The translations under genes and the position numbers were made by a program. DNA of 15,522 nucleotides from positions 1 to 15,522 of the forward strand of contig VEXF01000037.1 of NCBI GenBank assembly GCA_009391275.1. Reading direction: 5' to 3'. Shown here piece by piece: positions 15,294 to 15,522 of this stretch (position 1 is its first letter; every line of letters starts with the position of its first letter). This DNA is from SAR202 cluster bacterium AD-804-J14_MRT_500m. Its GTDB lineage: Bacteria; Chloroflexota; Dehalococcoidia; UBA3495; GCA-2712585. A model generated the notes under the pieces. That model searched no databases. It worked only from the letters and a program-made list of their open reading frames with translations, and was not told the DNA's origin.

Positions 15294-15522
15294 ATGCCTA
15301 AAAGTTTTTGGATGGTTGTAAACAACCCAGCAAACTTTCAGATAGCGCGTAAAAGAGGATTTGATTTAGTAGGGCTCCAAGCGCACCACCGCCGAAAAGT
15401 ACAACGAATGGAGCCAGACGATCGGGTCCTGATATACATTTCCCAAAAACGCTGTTTCGCAGCTACCGCGACAGTTACGACATCAATGATAGAAGACCAT
15501 TCGCCGATATGGGAGCCCGAAG
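15294..15522 (+). CDS. EVE-domain protein, N-terminal 76 residues (cut by window edge)
   Basis: The frame opens M-P-K-S-F-W-M-V-V-N-N-P-A-N-F with GAGG five bases upstream and stays open to the window end. It continues through H-H-R-R-K-V-Q-R-M-E-P-D-D-R-V-L-I-Y-I-S (about 31-50), F-A-A-T-A-T-V-T (about 55-62) and E-D-H-S-P-I-W-E-P-E. This matches the EVE domain (PUA/YTH-like fold): an N-terminal tryptophan strand, a basic turn before P-x-D-x-V/L-x-Y, and the A-x-A-x-V strand. EVE domains are proposed to read modified bases in DNA or RNA. The family is about 140-150 residues, so about half is missing. It is divergent from metH with its own candidate promoter. Family confidence is good; function is not established for stand-alone EVE proteins of this type. 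Confidence 0.78.
   Translation, partial: MPKSFWMVVNNPANFQIARKRGFDLVGLQAHHRRKVQRMEPDDRVLIYISQKRCFAATATVTTSMIEDHSPIWEPE

Overview
The window looks like a piece of chromosome from a free-living bacterium of moderate GC content, most likely a Chloroflexota lineage of the Dehalococcoidia/SAR202 type. That guess rests on gene content and protein style only: a lipoprotein iron-binding protein, an S6 protein with an encoded acidic tail, a MeaB GTPase, a full-length cobalamin-dependent MetH and an EVE-domain protein. No rRNA or other phylogenetic marker is present to settle it. There is no tRNA, CRISPR array, insertion sequence, integrase or phage gene.

Layout. On the minus strand at the left edge lie glyA (serine hydroxymethyltransferase), rpsF (ribosomal protein bS6 with a 27-bp tandem repeat coding an Ala/Glu-rich tail) and the first 23 codons of ssb, transcribed right to left. 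rpsF-ssb has its own good sigma70-type promoter in the glyA-rpsF gap. A 389-base gap upstream of glyA holds two clear inverted repeats. Next comes a minus-strand classical short-chain dehydrogenase, then a divergent plus-strand pair: a long membrane NfeD/ClpP-class serine protease and a slipin (SPFH) protein, the known protease-scaffold partnership. Convergent to these, on the minus strand, are meaB (G3E-type GTPase chaperone of a B12 mutase) and a DUF429 RNase H-fold protein.

Divergent from meaB, on the plus strand, is a three-gene ferric iron ABC importer: lipoprotein binding protein, fused two-domain permease and ATPase, tightly packed. Convergent to it is metH (cobalamin-dependent methionine synthase, all four modules). 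Divergent from metH, running off the right edge, is the 5' part of an EVE-domain gene.

Functional theme. glyA and metH both serve one-carbon metabolism (5,10-methylene-THF production and 5-methyl-THF use), and metH and meaB both belong to cobalamin-dependent metabolism, but they are separate transcription units. The rest is a mosaic of housekeeping units. No clearly new multi-gene system is visible. The best leads are the nearly perfect S6 tail repeat, an SHMT with a Gln in place of the His next to its PLP lysine, the structured gap upstream of glyA, and a slipin without its usual N-terminal membrane helix.
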